Shown in pieces: positions 42,726 through 53,595 of a stretch of 64,000 nt of DNA. How positions within the stretch are numbered: position 1 is the first letter of the stretch; each line of letters starts with the position of its first letter. The DNA is from Dipteris shenzhenensis. Its lineage: Eukaryota; Polypodiophyta; Polypodiopsida; Gleicheniales. The stretch lies in assembly GCA_047967505.1 (NCBI GenBank), contig CM106540.1; one strand, 5' to 3'. The notes beneath the pieces were generated by a model, which saw only the letters and a program-made list of their open reading frames with translations, did not search any database and had not been told where the DNA came from. The position numbers were made by a program, and so were the translations under genes.

Positions 42726-45700
42726 CAAGTACTTATCGGATGGGTGTGCCTCTTTGAGAAAATTTCAATACCACCTAGGTTGTGGTGTAGGAAAAGTGTT
42801 GTGCTCATCGGATATCCTTTGCATGGTCCATCGAGCATTAAATACTATTTTTGCTCTAGTGTCATGCACATTCGTAAAAAAACATGCTACTAGGTATATT
42901 ATCCGACCAAGAACTTATGGGATGGGAGTGCCACTTTGCATGTAAGTCAATTCCACCTATTTGAAGGTGTGTGCAAAGTATTGTGCCCATCGGATATGCT
43001 TTGCATTGTCGATCAAGCATAAAACAACATATTTGCCTTAGTGTCATGCACAACCATGAAAAAACACGGTCCTAGGTGTGTTAATCAAACAAGTACTTAT
43101 CGGATGTGGGATCCACTTTGCACGCAAGTCCATTTCAACTACGTTGAGGTGCATGCAAAGTATTGTCACCATTGGATATGATTTGCATGGTCGATCCGCA
43201 TTATACACTGTTTTTTCCCTAGTGATATGCACATCCGTAAAAGAACACGCCCTTAGGTGTGTTATGTGACCAAGTACTTATCGGATGGGTGTGGCTCTTT
43301 GAGAACATTTCAATACCACCTAGGTTTCAGTGTAGGAAAAGTGTTGTGCCCATCAGATATCCTTTGCATGGTCGATCGAGCATTAAATACTATTTTTGCT
43401 CTAGTGTCATGCACATCCATAAAAAAAACACGCTGCTAGGTATGTTATCTGATCAAGCACTTATGGGATGGGTGTGCCACTTTGCATGTAAGTCAATTTT
43501 ACCTATTAAAGGTGTGTGCACAGTATTGTGCCCATCGGATATGCTTTGCATTGTCGATCAAGCATAAAACACCGTTTTTTGCTTAGTGTCATGCACAACC
43601 ATGAAAAACCACGGTCCTAAGTGTGTTAATCAAACAAGTACTTATCGGATGGGGGCTCTAGTTTTCACACAAGTCCGTTTCAACTAGGTTGAGATGCGCG
43701 CAAAGTATTGTCAGCATCGGATATGCTCTGCATGGTCGATTATGCATTATACAACGTTTTTCCCATAGTGATATGCACATCCGCAAAAAAACACACCCTT
43801 AGGTATGTTATCTGACCAAGTACTTATCGGATGGGTGTGCCTCTTTGAGAACATTTCAATACCGCCTAGATTAAGGCATAGGAAAAGTATTGTGCCCATC
43901 GGATATGCTTTGCATTGTCGATCGAGCATTAAATACCATTTTTGCTTTAGTGTCATGCACATCCGTAAAAAAAACGCTGCTAGATGTGTTATCCGATCAA
44001 GTAATTATGCAATGGGAATGCCACTTTTCATGTAAGTCAATTCCACCTAATTGAAGGTGTGTGCAAGGTATTTTGCCCATCGGATATGCTTTGCATTGTC
44101 GATCAAGCATAAAACACCATTTTTGCCTTAATGTCGTGCACAACCATAAAAAAACACAGCCGTAGGTGTGTTATTCAAACAAGTACTTATCGGATGGCGG
44201 CTCCACTTTTCATGCAAGACCGTTTCAACTACGTTGAGGTGCGTGCAAAGTATTGTTACCATCGGATATGCTTTGCATGGTCGATCATGCATTATACACC
44301 ATTTTTTCTCTAGTGATATGCACATCTGCAAAAAAACACGCCCTTAAGTGTGTTATCTGACCAAGTACTTATCAGATGGGTCTGCCTCTTTGAGAACATT
44401 TCAATACCACCTAGGTTGAGGCGTACGAAAAGTGTTGTGCCCATCGGATATCCTTTGCATGGTCGATCGAGCATTGAATACTATTTTTGCTCTAGTGTCA
44501 TGCACATCCGTAAAAAAACACGCTGCTAGGTATGTTATCCGATCAAGCACTTATGGGATGGGAGTGTCACTTTGCATGTAAGTCAATTCCACCTAGTTGA
44601 AGGTGTGTGCAAAGTATTGTGCCCATCGGATATGCTTTGCATTTTCAATCAAGCATAAAATAACGTTTTGCCTTAGTGTCATGCACAACCATGAAAAAAC
44701 ACGGTCCTAGGTGTGTTAATCAAACAAGTACTTATCGGATGGGTATTCCACTTTGAACACAAGTCTTTTTCAACTACTTTGAGGTGTGTGCAAAGTATTA
44801 TCACCATTGGATATGATTTGCATGGTCGATCATGTATTATACACCGTTTTTTCCCTGGTGATATGCACATCCGCAAAAAAACACGCCCTTAGGTGTGTTA
44901 TCTGACCAAGTACTTATCGGATGGGTGTGCTTCTTTGAGAACATTTCAATACCACCTAGGTTGGGGTGTAGGGAAAGTGTTGTGCCCATCGGATATCCTT
45001 TGCATGGTCGATCGAGCATTAAATACTATTTTTGCTCTGGTGTCATGCACATCCGTAAAAAAACATGTTGCTAGGTATATTATCCGATCAAGCACTTATG
45101 GGATGGGCGTGCCACTTTGTATGTAAGTCAATTCCACCTAGTTGAAGGGGTGTGAAAAGTATTGTGCCCATCGGATATGCTTTGCATTGTTGATCAAGCA
45201 TAAAACATAGTTTTTGCCTTAGTGTCAAGCACATTTGTAAAAAAACACGGTCCTAGGTGTGGTATTGGATCAAGTACTTATCTAACCGACATGCCACTTT
45301 TCATGCAGCTCAATAACACTTAGGTTGAGGTGGGTGCAAAGTATTGTGCCCATCGTATGTACTTTGCATGATATATCATGTATTAAACTCCGTTTGTGCC
45401 TCAATGTCATGCACAACCATAAAAAAACACGCTTTTAGGTGTGTTATCCGACCAACTGCTTATCAGATGGGTGTGCCACTTTGCATGCAATGCAATATCA
45501 AAATTGTTGAGACTCATGCAAAGTATTGTGCCCATTGGATATGCTTTGCATTGTCGAACAAGCATTAAATACTGTTTTGGCCTTAGTGTCATGCACAACC
45601 GTCAAAAAACGCGGTCCTAGATGTGTTATTCGACTAAGTACTTATGGGATGGGCATGCCACTTTGCATGTAAGTCAATAATACCTAGGTTGAGATGTGTG

Positions 45701-46451
45701 CAAAGTATTGTGATGATCGGATATGCATTGCATTGTCGATTAAGCATAAAACAGCATTTTTGCATTAGTGTCATGGACAACAACCAATAAAAAACATGGT
45801 CCTAGGTGTGATATTCTAAAAAGTACTTGTCAGATGGGGGAGCCACTTTGCAAGAAAGTCAATTTCAACTAGGTTGATGTGCGTGCACAGTATTGTGTCT
45901 ATCGGTTATGCTTTGCATGGGAGATCAGACATTATACACCGTTTTCTCCTAGTGTTATGCACATCCGTCAAAGAACACGCTCTTAATAGGTGTATTATCA
46001 TACCAAGTACTTATTGAATGGGTGTTCTTCTTTGCATGGAATACCATACGACCTCTTTTGAGGCACGTGCAAAGTATTGTGCCCATTTGATATGCTTTAC
46101 ATGATAGATTGAGTATTAAATACCGTTTTTGGCCTTGGTGTCATGTACAACCGTCAAAAAACACGATCCTAGGTGTATTTTTCAAACAAGTACTTATCGG
46201 ATGGGGATGCCACTTTTCACACAAGTTAATACTGCCTAGGTTGAGGAACGTGCAAAGTCTTGTGTCCATTGGATATGCTTTGCATAGTCGATCGCATATT
46301 ATACACCATTTTGTTCCTAGTGTTATGCACAATCGTCATAAAATACATTTGGAGGTGTGTTATCCGAACAAGTACTCATGGGATGGGTGCACCACTTTGT
46401 ATGCAAGTCAATACGACCTAGGTTGAGGCGTGTACAAAGTTTTGTGCCCAT
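42726..46451. repeat. 182-bp satellite, right array (about 20 monomers)
   Basis: Resumes inside the same C monomer that was interrupted at 28748 and continues A, B, C in the same orientation, with starts at 43078, 43259, 43441, 43622 and 43803. From about 45200 the monomers become clearly more diverged (for example CCGACATGCC and CTTAGGTTGAGG variants). This is typical of the outer edge of an array. The last monomer is cut at 46451, at the inferred left end of the next element. Confidence 0.92.
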
Positions 46452-47239
46452 CAGAGAAATGTAGATGCAATAATATTAGAAAATTCTCGGTATGTGTATA
46501 TGTGTGTGTGTGTGGCAAACAATTTTGATACAACAAAGTAAACACCCAGTGCACAAATTATGCACTTCATACCTTGAGCAAATAAGCTTGTTGATGAGGA
46601 TAAATACACCCTTGAATAAAAGCACAATTGTTGTATGACCAAAATAGGATCGCTTTGACACCTGTGATTTTGCCCACATGTAAGTTTGCAAATAGTATAA
46701 AAAATCATATAGTAATATATTAATAGTTTGCAAATGTGTATAGCAAGTGAGTAATGGGAAGTGGAAGTGGGAGTGAGGAGGGAGGAGTGGAATGGGAGAG
46801 GGAAGTAATAGGGGTGTATGATAATAAGTATAAAAAATAGTATAATAATATATTAATAGTTTTCAAATGGCAAGTGAGTAATGGGAAGTGGAAGTGAGAG
46901 TGGGGAGGGAAGAATGGAATGGGAGAGGGGAAGGTAATAGGGCAGTAGGATAATAAGGGAGTGAAATGAGTGAGGGGAGTTAATAGGGGATGAAAAAGAG
47001 GAGGGTGAGATGGGGAAATATGGGATTTTGGGAAATGGGAGGAGTATGGGATGTGGTGCCAATGGGGAGGAAGAAGAAATGGATGGGGGGAGGGCTAATG
47101 GAAGATTGGGATGAGGGATGGGGGTCCAATGGGAGAGGGGAGTATGGGGAGCCAATGGGAGAGGGGAGAAATGAAAAGCCAATAGGAGAGAGGGGAGGAA
47201 TGGAAAGCCAATAGGAGAGGAGGAGGAAAACCTAATTTT

Positions 47240-47374
47240 TCTTATATAGAGTCTTCCTTCTTCATTCATTCTCCCCTCATTTCATTCATTGAAGCAAGAA
47301 AGCAAGGACGATCAAGAAAGCAAGGAAGGAAGAGCAAGAAAGCAAGAAAGAGCAAACTTACAAACTTTTTCCAG
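47240..47374 (+). promoter_or_regulatory. Leader/promoter copy 1 in left arm
   Basis: TATA-like CTTATATAGAG at 47241, then a short purine-rich leader (CATTGAAGCAAGAAAGCAAGG) and a splice-donor-like TTTTTCCAG/GTACTTG at 47374/47375. It lacks an ATG of its own, so it resembles a 5' untranslated exon pointing inward. Confidence 0.5.
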
Positions 47375-47439
47375 GTACTTGAAAATTTTTTTGATTAATT
47401 CTTTATCTAGACTTTTTTTTTTAATTTGAAGAGAGAGGA

Positions 47440-48560
47440 ACTAGAGAGAGAGAGGTTCCTGGCGGCCGCCAAGAGGGGAGGAGAAGGAGGGGATGGAGGG
47501 GGGGAGGGGAGGGAGGGGTGGGGGGTGGGGTCGAGGGAGGGAGAGGGGGGGGTTTTGGCAGCCGCGGCTGCCAGGACCCCAAGGAGGGGAGGGGAGGGAG
47601 GGAGGAGGGGCGGGGGGTGGGGGTTCTGGCAGCCGCCGCCAGAACCCGAAGGAGGGGAGGGGGGGGAGGGAAGGGCGGGGTCGAGGGAGGGAGGGAGAGA
47701 GGGAGGGGGAGGAGGGGAGGGAGGGAGGGGAGGGGGGATGGAGGGAGGCAGGGGGGTTCTGGCGGCCGCAGCCACCAGGACCCTCCCAGGGGGGGAGGGG
47801 AGGGAGGGGGTGGGGGGGTTCTGGCAACCGCGGGCCGCCAGAACCCCAAGGAGGGGAGGGTGGGAGGGGAGGGCAGGGTCGAGGGAGGGAGGGAGGGGTC
47901 TAGCAGCTGCGGCCGCCAAGACCCTCCCAAGGGGGAGGGGAGGGAGGGGGTGGGGGGGGTCTGGCGGCCGCAGCCGCCAGAACCCCAAGGAGGGGGAGGA
48001 GGGGAGGGAGGGGAGGGGAGCCTGGTAGGGAGGGGAGGTTTCTGGCTACCAGGACCCCAAGATGGAGGGGGGGGCCGGGGGCAGGGTTGAGGGAGGGAGG
48101 GAGAGGGGGGGGCCCGCCACTACCCTCCTAGGGGGAGGGAAAGAGGGGGTGGGGAGGGAGGGGGAATGGAGGGGGGGGGAGGAGGAGGGGGTGGGGGGGG
48201 TTTCTGGCAACCACGGTCGCCACAACCCCAAGGAGGGGGCAAGGGGAGCCGGGGGGAGGGGGGGTTCTGGCGGCCGCGGCCGCCAAGACCCCAAGATGGA
48301 GGGGGGGGGGAGGGAGCAGCGAGGGTGGGGTCGAGGGAGAGAGGGAGGGGGGGGGTCTGGCGGCCACGGCCGCCAGGACCCCAAGGAGGGGATGGAGGGG
48401 GGGGAGGGGAGTGGGATGGAGGGGAGGAGGGGAGGCAGGGTTCTGGCGGCCGCCAAGGATCCCAAGGAGGGGAGCGAGGGGATGAGGGAAGGGGGGGTAG
48501 AGGGAGGGATGGAGGGAGGGAGGGGATGGAGGGGGAGGGGCGTCCTGGTGGCCGCGGCCG
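47440..48560. repeat. G-rich tract with clustered GGCCGC palindromes
   Basis: Long runs of GGGAGG purines interrupted about every 60-120 bp by an inverted repeat of the type TGGCGGCCGCGGCCGCCA (perfect at 48268-48285), TGGCAGCCGCGGCTGCCA (perfect at 47556-47573) or near-perfect variants (47624, 47757, 47818, 47957, 48357, 48441, 48545), usually followed by GAACCCCAAGG. Open frames here are compositional artefacts. Confidence 0.85.
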
Positions 48561-48870
48561 CTAGGACAGGAGGAGGGGAGGCGAGGGAGAGAGAGAGGGG
48601 AGGGGAGGGAGAGAGAAGGGAGAGGAGGGAGGGGAGAGGAGGGAGCGAAAGGAGAGAGAGGGGAGAGGAGGGAGGGGAGAGAGAGGGAGAGAGAGAGAGG
48701 GAGGGGAGAGGAGGGAGCGGAAGGAGAGAAAGGGGAGAGGAGGGAGGGGAGGGAGAGAGAGAGTGAGGGGAGGGAGAGAGAAAGTGAAAGAGAGAGTGAG
48801 GGGGGAAGGTAATGGGGGAGAGAGAGAGAGAGTGAGGGAGAGAGAAGCGAGGGAGTAGAGGGAGTAGAGG
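48561..48870. repeat. GA-rich microsatellite
   Basis: Degenerate (GA)n, GGGAGA and GAGGGAG repeats. Its counterpart in the right arm begins at about 63640. Confidence 0.85.
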
Positions 48871-49307
48871 GAGAGAGGTCGAATTCTTACAAGAGCGACA
48901 AATAAGATTTGATTTAGGAAAAGAATGAAAGGGACTTATGAGAAGAAAGTATCAAGAAGAATGTTGAACACAAATTTGAATTCTTACAACTAAGAGTAAA
49001 ACTATCATGAGCTCTTCAACACAAATTTGAATTCTTACAACTAAAAGTAGAACTATCACAAGCAAGAGTGACAAATAAGATTCTTGCTCAAATAAGATTT
49101 GACTTACGAGAAGAATGAAAGGGACTTATGAGAAGAAAGTATCAAGAAGAATGTTGAACACAAATTTGAATTCAAAAGGAACGTACGAGAAGAAAGTATA
49201 AGAAGAATGTTGAACACAAATTTGAATTCAAATTCATAATGAATTCAAATTTCCCTCTCTTTTTTGAAAATTCAAATTTATACGCGGGAGGAGTGGGCTA
49301 GTTTTTC
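48871..49307. repeat. Short repeats around GAATTC in left arm
   Basis: Several copies of AACACAAATTTGAATTC, AGAAGAAAGTATCAAGAAGAA and GAATGAAAGGGACTTA. The right arm has the inverse at 63400-63600. Confidence 0.7.
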
Positions 49308-49421
49308 TTATATATACTCTTCTTTCCATTCATTCATTCTCATTCTCTCCTCATTTCATTGAAGCAACCAAGAGCTGAAGAGAAAGGATAAGCGGAGCCT
49401 TACTTTTTTCACTTTTTCCAG
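49308..49421 (+). promoter_or_regulatory. Leader/promoter copy 2 in left arm
   Basis: CTTATATATACTC TATA box (49308-49320), leader with CATTCATTCATTCTCATTC and GAAGCAACCAAGAGC, then TTTTTCCAG/GTACTTG (donor after 49421). It points inward, antisense to the polyprotein gene. Confidence 0.55.
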
Positions 49422-49689
49422 GTACTTGCATTCTTTTTCATTCGTCTTGTAATTCTTGTTCTTTACTTACAATTCTTTTTCAATTAGTTTCTTGTTAAAG
49501 TTTTTGAGTTCTATTTCTTAAAATTCGTCTTGTAATTCTTTTTCTTTACTTACAATTCTTTTTCAATTAGTTTATTGTTAAAGTTTTTGAGGAGGGGGGT
49601 TTTTTAGAATGCATTACAATTTTTTTTAAATTAGTTTCTTATTTGAGTTTTTGAGTTCTATTTTAATTAGTTTCTTATTTATATTTGAG
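49422..49689. other. T-rich intron-like segment in left arm
   Basis: Repeats of TTGTAATTCTTTTTCTTTACTTACAATTC and CAATTAGTTTCTTG follow the donor. The inverse lies at 63000-63250. Confidence 0.6.
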
Positions 49690-50629
49690 TTTGTAAATTT
49701 GAGAAATGAGAGAGAATAGGGAGGGAGAGAAAGAGAGAGGAGAGAGGGAAAGAGAGAAATTAAGAGAGAGAAGAGGGGCTCTTGGCTGCTGTGGCCACCA
49801 AAGGGAGAGAGAGAATAGAAATGAGAGAGAATGAGAAATGAGAGAGGAGTAGGGAGGAAGAGAAAGAGAGAGAGGAGAGAGGGAGAGAGAGAGAGATTCA
49901 CAGAGAGAAGAGGGGCTCCTTAAATGAGAGAGAAGAGTAGGGAGGGAAAGAAAGAGAGAGGAGAGAGGGGGAGAGAGATTAAGAGAGAGAAGAGGGTCTC
50001 CTAGCAGCCGTGGCTGCTAGAGGGAGGGAGAGAGTAGGGAGAGAGAGGGAGAGAGAGAGAAAGAGAGAGAGGGAGAGAGAGAGAAACAGAGAGAGAGGGA
50101 AAGAGAGAGAGGGAGAGAGAGAGAAAGAGAGAGAGTGAGAGAGAGGGAGAGAGAGAGAAGTTTAAGAGAATGAAACGTGGCGAGAGGAGAGAGGGAAAGA
50201 GAGAAATTAAGAGAGAGAATAGGGGCTCTTCGGGGCCGTGGCCGCCAAAGGGAGAGAGAGAATGAGAAATGAGAGAGAAGAGTAGGGAGGGAGAGAGAGA
50301 GAGAGAGGGAGAGAGACAAGAGATTAAGAGAGAGAGGGAGAGAGACAAGAGATTAAGAGAGAGAAGAGGGGCTCCTTAAATGAGAGAGAAGAGTAGGGAG
50401 GGAAAGAAAGAGAGAGCTGAGAGAGGGAGAGAGAGGAGAGAGTCTCCTGGCGGCAATGAGGGAGAAGAGTAGGGAGGGAAAGAAAGAGAGAGCTGAGAGA
50501 GGGAGAGAGAGATTAAGAGAGTCTCCTAGCAGCCGTGGCTACTAGAGGGAGGGAGAGAGTAGGGAGGGAGAGGGAGAGAGAGAGAGAGAAGAGAGGAGGG
50601 AGACTTAGGGAGAGAGAAAGAGAGAGAGG

Positions 50630-50666
<37 letters not shown>

Positions 50667-50755
50667 AGAGAGGGAATGAAACTTCTATGCTAGAGGGAGG
50701 GAGAGAGTAGGGAGGGAGAGGGAGAGAGAGAGAGAAAAGAGAAGGGAGACTTAGG

Positions 50756-50796
<41 letters not shown>

Positions 50797-50890
50797 GAGA
50801 GAAGAGAGGAGGGAGACTTAGGGAGAGAGAGATAAAGAGAGAGGGAGAGAGAATGAAACTTCTAGCGGCCGTGGCCGCTAAGAGAGGGAG

Positions 50891-50926
<36 letters not shown>

Positions 50927-51090
50927 CGCGACCGTGGCCGCCAAGGGAGGGAGGGAGGGAGGGAGGGAGGGAGGAAGGCTGAGAGAGATTAAAAGAGAGA
51001 ATTCAGAGAGAGAGAGAGAGAGACATAGAGAGGGAAAGAATGACAAATCCTAGCAGCCAAGAGGATAGAGGTAGGGAGGTAGAGAGGCTA

Positions 51091-51121
<31 letters not shown>

Positions 51122-51420
51122 GAAGAGGAGAGAGAGAGAGAGAGGAGAGAGATGCAGAGAGAGAAATAATTACAAATCCTAGGGAGAGAGAGAGAGATAA
51201 AGAGAGAGAATGAAAAATCTTAGCCGCCATGGGAGGGAGAGAAAGAGAGACTTGAGATAAACTAAGAGAGAGAATGAGTGGGATGAGGATAGAGAGGGAA
51301 ACACGTAAGAGTTGTCAGAGAGAGAGAGAGATTAAGAGAGAGAATGAGGTGTCTTGACTATGGCTACGACTATGGCTACAGAGAGATTTAGGAGTCGAGA
51401 GAGAGAGAGAGAGAGAAAGT
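49690..51420. repeat. GA microsatellite with CTAGCAGCC/GGCTGCTAG palindromes
   Basis: Mostly (GA)n, GGGAGA and TTAAGAGAGAGA repeats, broken at intervals by palindromic boxes: 50001-50020 (CTAGCAGCCGTGGCTGCTAG), 50524, 50863-50880 (TAGCGGCCGTGGCCGCTA), and weaker copies at 49785, 50230 and 50926. The boxes are the AT-shifted equivalents of the GGCCGC boxes at 47556-48560. Confidence 0.88.
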
Positions 51421-51485
51421 AAAGAGAGTTTTATATATTTACATGTTTTATATTATTCTTTTAAAAATTTATGAAAGAGTGAATT

Positions 51486-52005
51486 TAACACCTATTTCAT
51501 TAATTTTGGACTCTTGCACTATCCAAATTTATTTTGTGAGATAATTCTGGATAAAACATTTCAAAAAAAGAGGCTCTTATAAAACAAAACATTGAGTTAA
51601 AAATGAAGATTTAAAAAAATCAAATTAGAAAAAATGACGTGAGATGTTAAAAATAGAGTACATCACATTGTTAAAAGAGACAAAAAAGTAAGATTTTAAA
51701 AAATCAAATTAGAAAAAATGGCATGACATGTTATGAAAACTAGAGTACATTTCAAAAAAGAGCACATCACATTTATAAAGAAGTAGATCATATTACTCAA
51801 AGCCATATGGTGTCAAAAAACACCTTAATACAGTCTCTCTTAACATCACATTTGTACAAGAAGTAGATCATATTACTCAAAGCCATATGGTGTCAAAAAA
51901 CACCTTAATACAAAGCCATATAGTGTCAAAAAACACCTTAATACACCTTAATACAAAGCCATATGGTGTCAAAAAACACCTTAATACAGTCTCTCTTATC
52001 TAAGT
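51486..52005. repeat. Inner spacer with GGTGTCAAAAAACACC repeats
   Basis: AT-rich spacer. From 51775 to 51993 the phrase CATATGGTGTCAAAAAACACC recurs four times (51804, 51884, 51917 variant, 51959). Each copy can form a 5-bp stem. It lies just 3' of the 150-aa gene, so it may be 3' untranslated or terminator-like sequence. Confidence 0.7.
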
Positions 52006-52458
52006 CTAGAAGATCTCATCATTGGTCTCTCTTATCTTCTCAACAACCCAATCCTTCACTGCCTCCACAGCTGTATCCTCAACATAATTACATGTGAAGA
52101 AGAAGTTTAAGCAATCACAAATTGTTTCTTTATAATTTCTCTGAGAGGCTCTTATTGTTCTCTCAGCATCCGCATCAAATCGCCCATGACGAGAGCTGCG
52201 ATAACGCAGGTTACTTAAGAAGTCTAATAGATCTTGTCGTGCTTTTATCATACGTCTTAGAAGTCTTTCACTGTCTGCTATCTTGAGAGTCTCCTCCCTC
52301 TCTGCGTGCCTTTGTGCAGCAAATTCCTCTCTCTCCATGTGTGTCAAAGGAGAACCTTGTCGAATTCTGGCCTCTCTCTGTGCTCCTTGGTCAGCAATCC
52401 ATTCTTTGAGATTGTTAATTCTGAACTCCACGTCTTCGACAATGCCAAGGACATCCAT
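52006..52458 (-). CDS. Unrecognised 150-aa helical protein in the long-TIR element
   Basis: Minus-strand frame from ATG at 52458 (MDVLGIVEDVEFRINNLKEW) to TAG-type stop at 52006. Charged and almost entirely helix-forming: TMEREEFAAQRHAEREETLK-like heptads, LLRRMIKARQDLLDFLSNL, then CDCLNFFFTCNYVEDTAVEA with a small Cys cluster and ending RETNDEIF. No signal peptide or membrane segment. It lies 1.1 kb downstream of the polyprotein stop on the same strand, so it could be a separate gene or a downstream exon. I cannot assign a function. An accessory DNA- or protein-binding role would be a guess. Confidence 0.5.
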   Translation of the reverse strand: MDVLGIVEDVEFRINNLKEWIADQGAQREARIRQGSPLTHMEREEFAAQRHAEREETLKIADSERLLRRMIKARQDLLDFLSNLRYRSSRHGRFDADAERTIRASQRNYKETICDCLNFFFTCNYVEDTAVEAVKDWVVEKIRETNDEIF

Positions 52459-53189
52459 GGGTGGGGAGATGATAAAGAAAGGGAGATGGACTACGGTGCA
52501 AGAAAGAAGAGAGTGTCTGCGGAAGAACTAGGATAGAAGAATACTTGGTTATCAAGATGGATGAAAGAAGACTCTGAGAGTGTTTGCGGAAGGACTAGGA
52601 TAGAAGAATACAAGTTAATGAGAAGCACTATGATGCAAGAAAGAAGAGAGTGTCTGCAGAAGAACTAGGATAGAAGAATACTTGGTTATCAGGATGGATG
52701 AAAGAAGACTCTGAGAGTGTTTGCGGAAGGACTAGGATAGAAGAATACAAGAAGAATACAAGTTAATGAGAAGCACTAGGATGGATGAAAGAAGAGAGTG
52801 TTTGTGGAAGAACTAGGATAGAAGAATACTTGGTTATCAGGATGGATGAAAGAAGACTCTGAGAGTGTTTGCGGAAGGACTAGGATAGAAGAATACAAGT
52901 TACTCAGAAGGACTAGGATGTAAGAAATAAGAGAGTGTTTGTGGAAGGACTAGGATGGAAGAATACAAGTGCACTAAGGCACGATGTGTTCACTACGATA
53001 AGGATAAGGGTTGGAATAAAGTGAGTGGCACGATGTGTTCACTATGATAAGGGTTGGAATAAAGCGAGTGGAGATTGAATGCTCTACTTTAAGTGAGTGG
53101 AGATGATAAGGATAAGGGTTGGAATAAAGTGAGAGAAGCATTGCGAATGCTCTACTTTAAGTGAGTGGAGACTGTCCAACTGAATAAAA
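52459..53189. repeat. Irregular tandem repeats between the 150-aa gene and the polyprotein
   Basis: Repeats built on AGGATAGAAGAATAC, TTGGTTATCAGGATGGATGAAAGAAGACTCTGAGAG and GTTTGCGGAAGGACT (52510-52985), followed by copies of AAGGATAAGGGTTGGAATAAAGTGAG and AATGCTCTACTTTAAGTGAGTGGAGA (52985-53170). No coding frame of note. Confidence 0.75.
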
Positions 53190-53510
53190 TTCTCATCACA
53201 CAAGGATTTATTTCCAAATAATCACATCATCACACATTCATATCATAAAATTGTGTGCATGAAGAAATATATTACAAATATTACATCATCACATATTCAT
53301 ATCAAAATTCTCATCACACAAGGATTTATTTTCAAATAATCACATCATCACACATTCATATCATAAAATTGTGTGCATGAAATAAATATATTACAAATAT
53401 TACATCATCACATATTCATATCAGAATTCTCATCACACAAGGATTTATTTCCAAATAATCACATCATCACACATTCATATCATAAAATTGTGTGCATAAA
53501 GAAATTATAT
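53190..53510. repeat. 118-bp tandem repeat, about 2.7 copies
   Basis: TTCTCATCACACAAGGATTTA starts copies at 53190, 53308 and 53427. Each has AATAATCACATCATCACACATTC and AAAATTGTGTGCATGAA. It lies just 3' of the polyprotein stop codon. Confidence 0.85.
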
Positions 53511-53595
53511 AAATATCATGATTATGCCACTTAAGTAATAAGTCACAAATTGGTGTATAATCAACAAAAACTACAAACACAACATCATACATGCA

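Larger units (their letters stand above)
46452..51485 (+). repeat. Left arm (long terminal inverted repeat)
   Basis: Order from outside in: TG-rich microsatellite and AT sequence with a 133-bp duplication (46714/46847), purine-rich ATGGGAGAGG tract, leader/promoter copy 1 (47240), GC-palindrome tract (47440-48560), GA tract, an EcoRI-like AATTCTTACAA repeat zone (48880-49260), leader/promoter copy 2 (49308), GA tract with palindromes (49690-51420), and an AT-rich inner edge. The promoter-palindrome-GA module therefore occurs twice in this arm. Confidence 0.7.

Noticed and set aside
47407-48766. Long Gly/Arg-rich and Pro/Ser-rich open frames on both strands
   Set aside because: They come from G-rich low-complexity DNA with few stop codons and show no domain.
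49626-51230. Ser/Leu-repeat open frames, and the Arg/Glu-repeat frames at 61975-62867
   Set aside because: They are GA/CT microsatellite translations.
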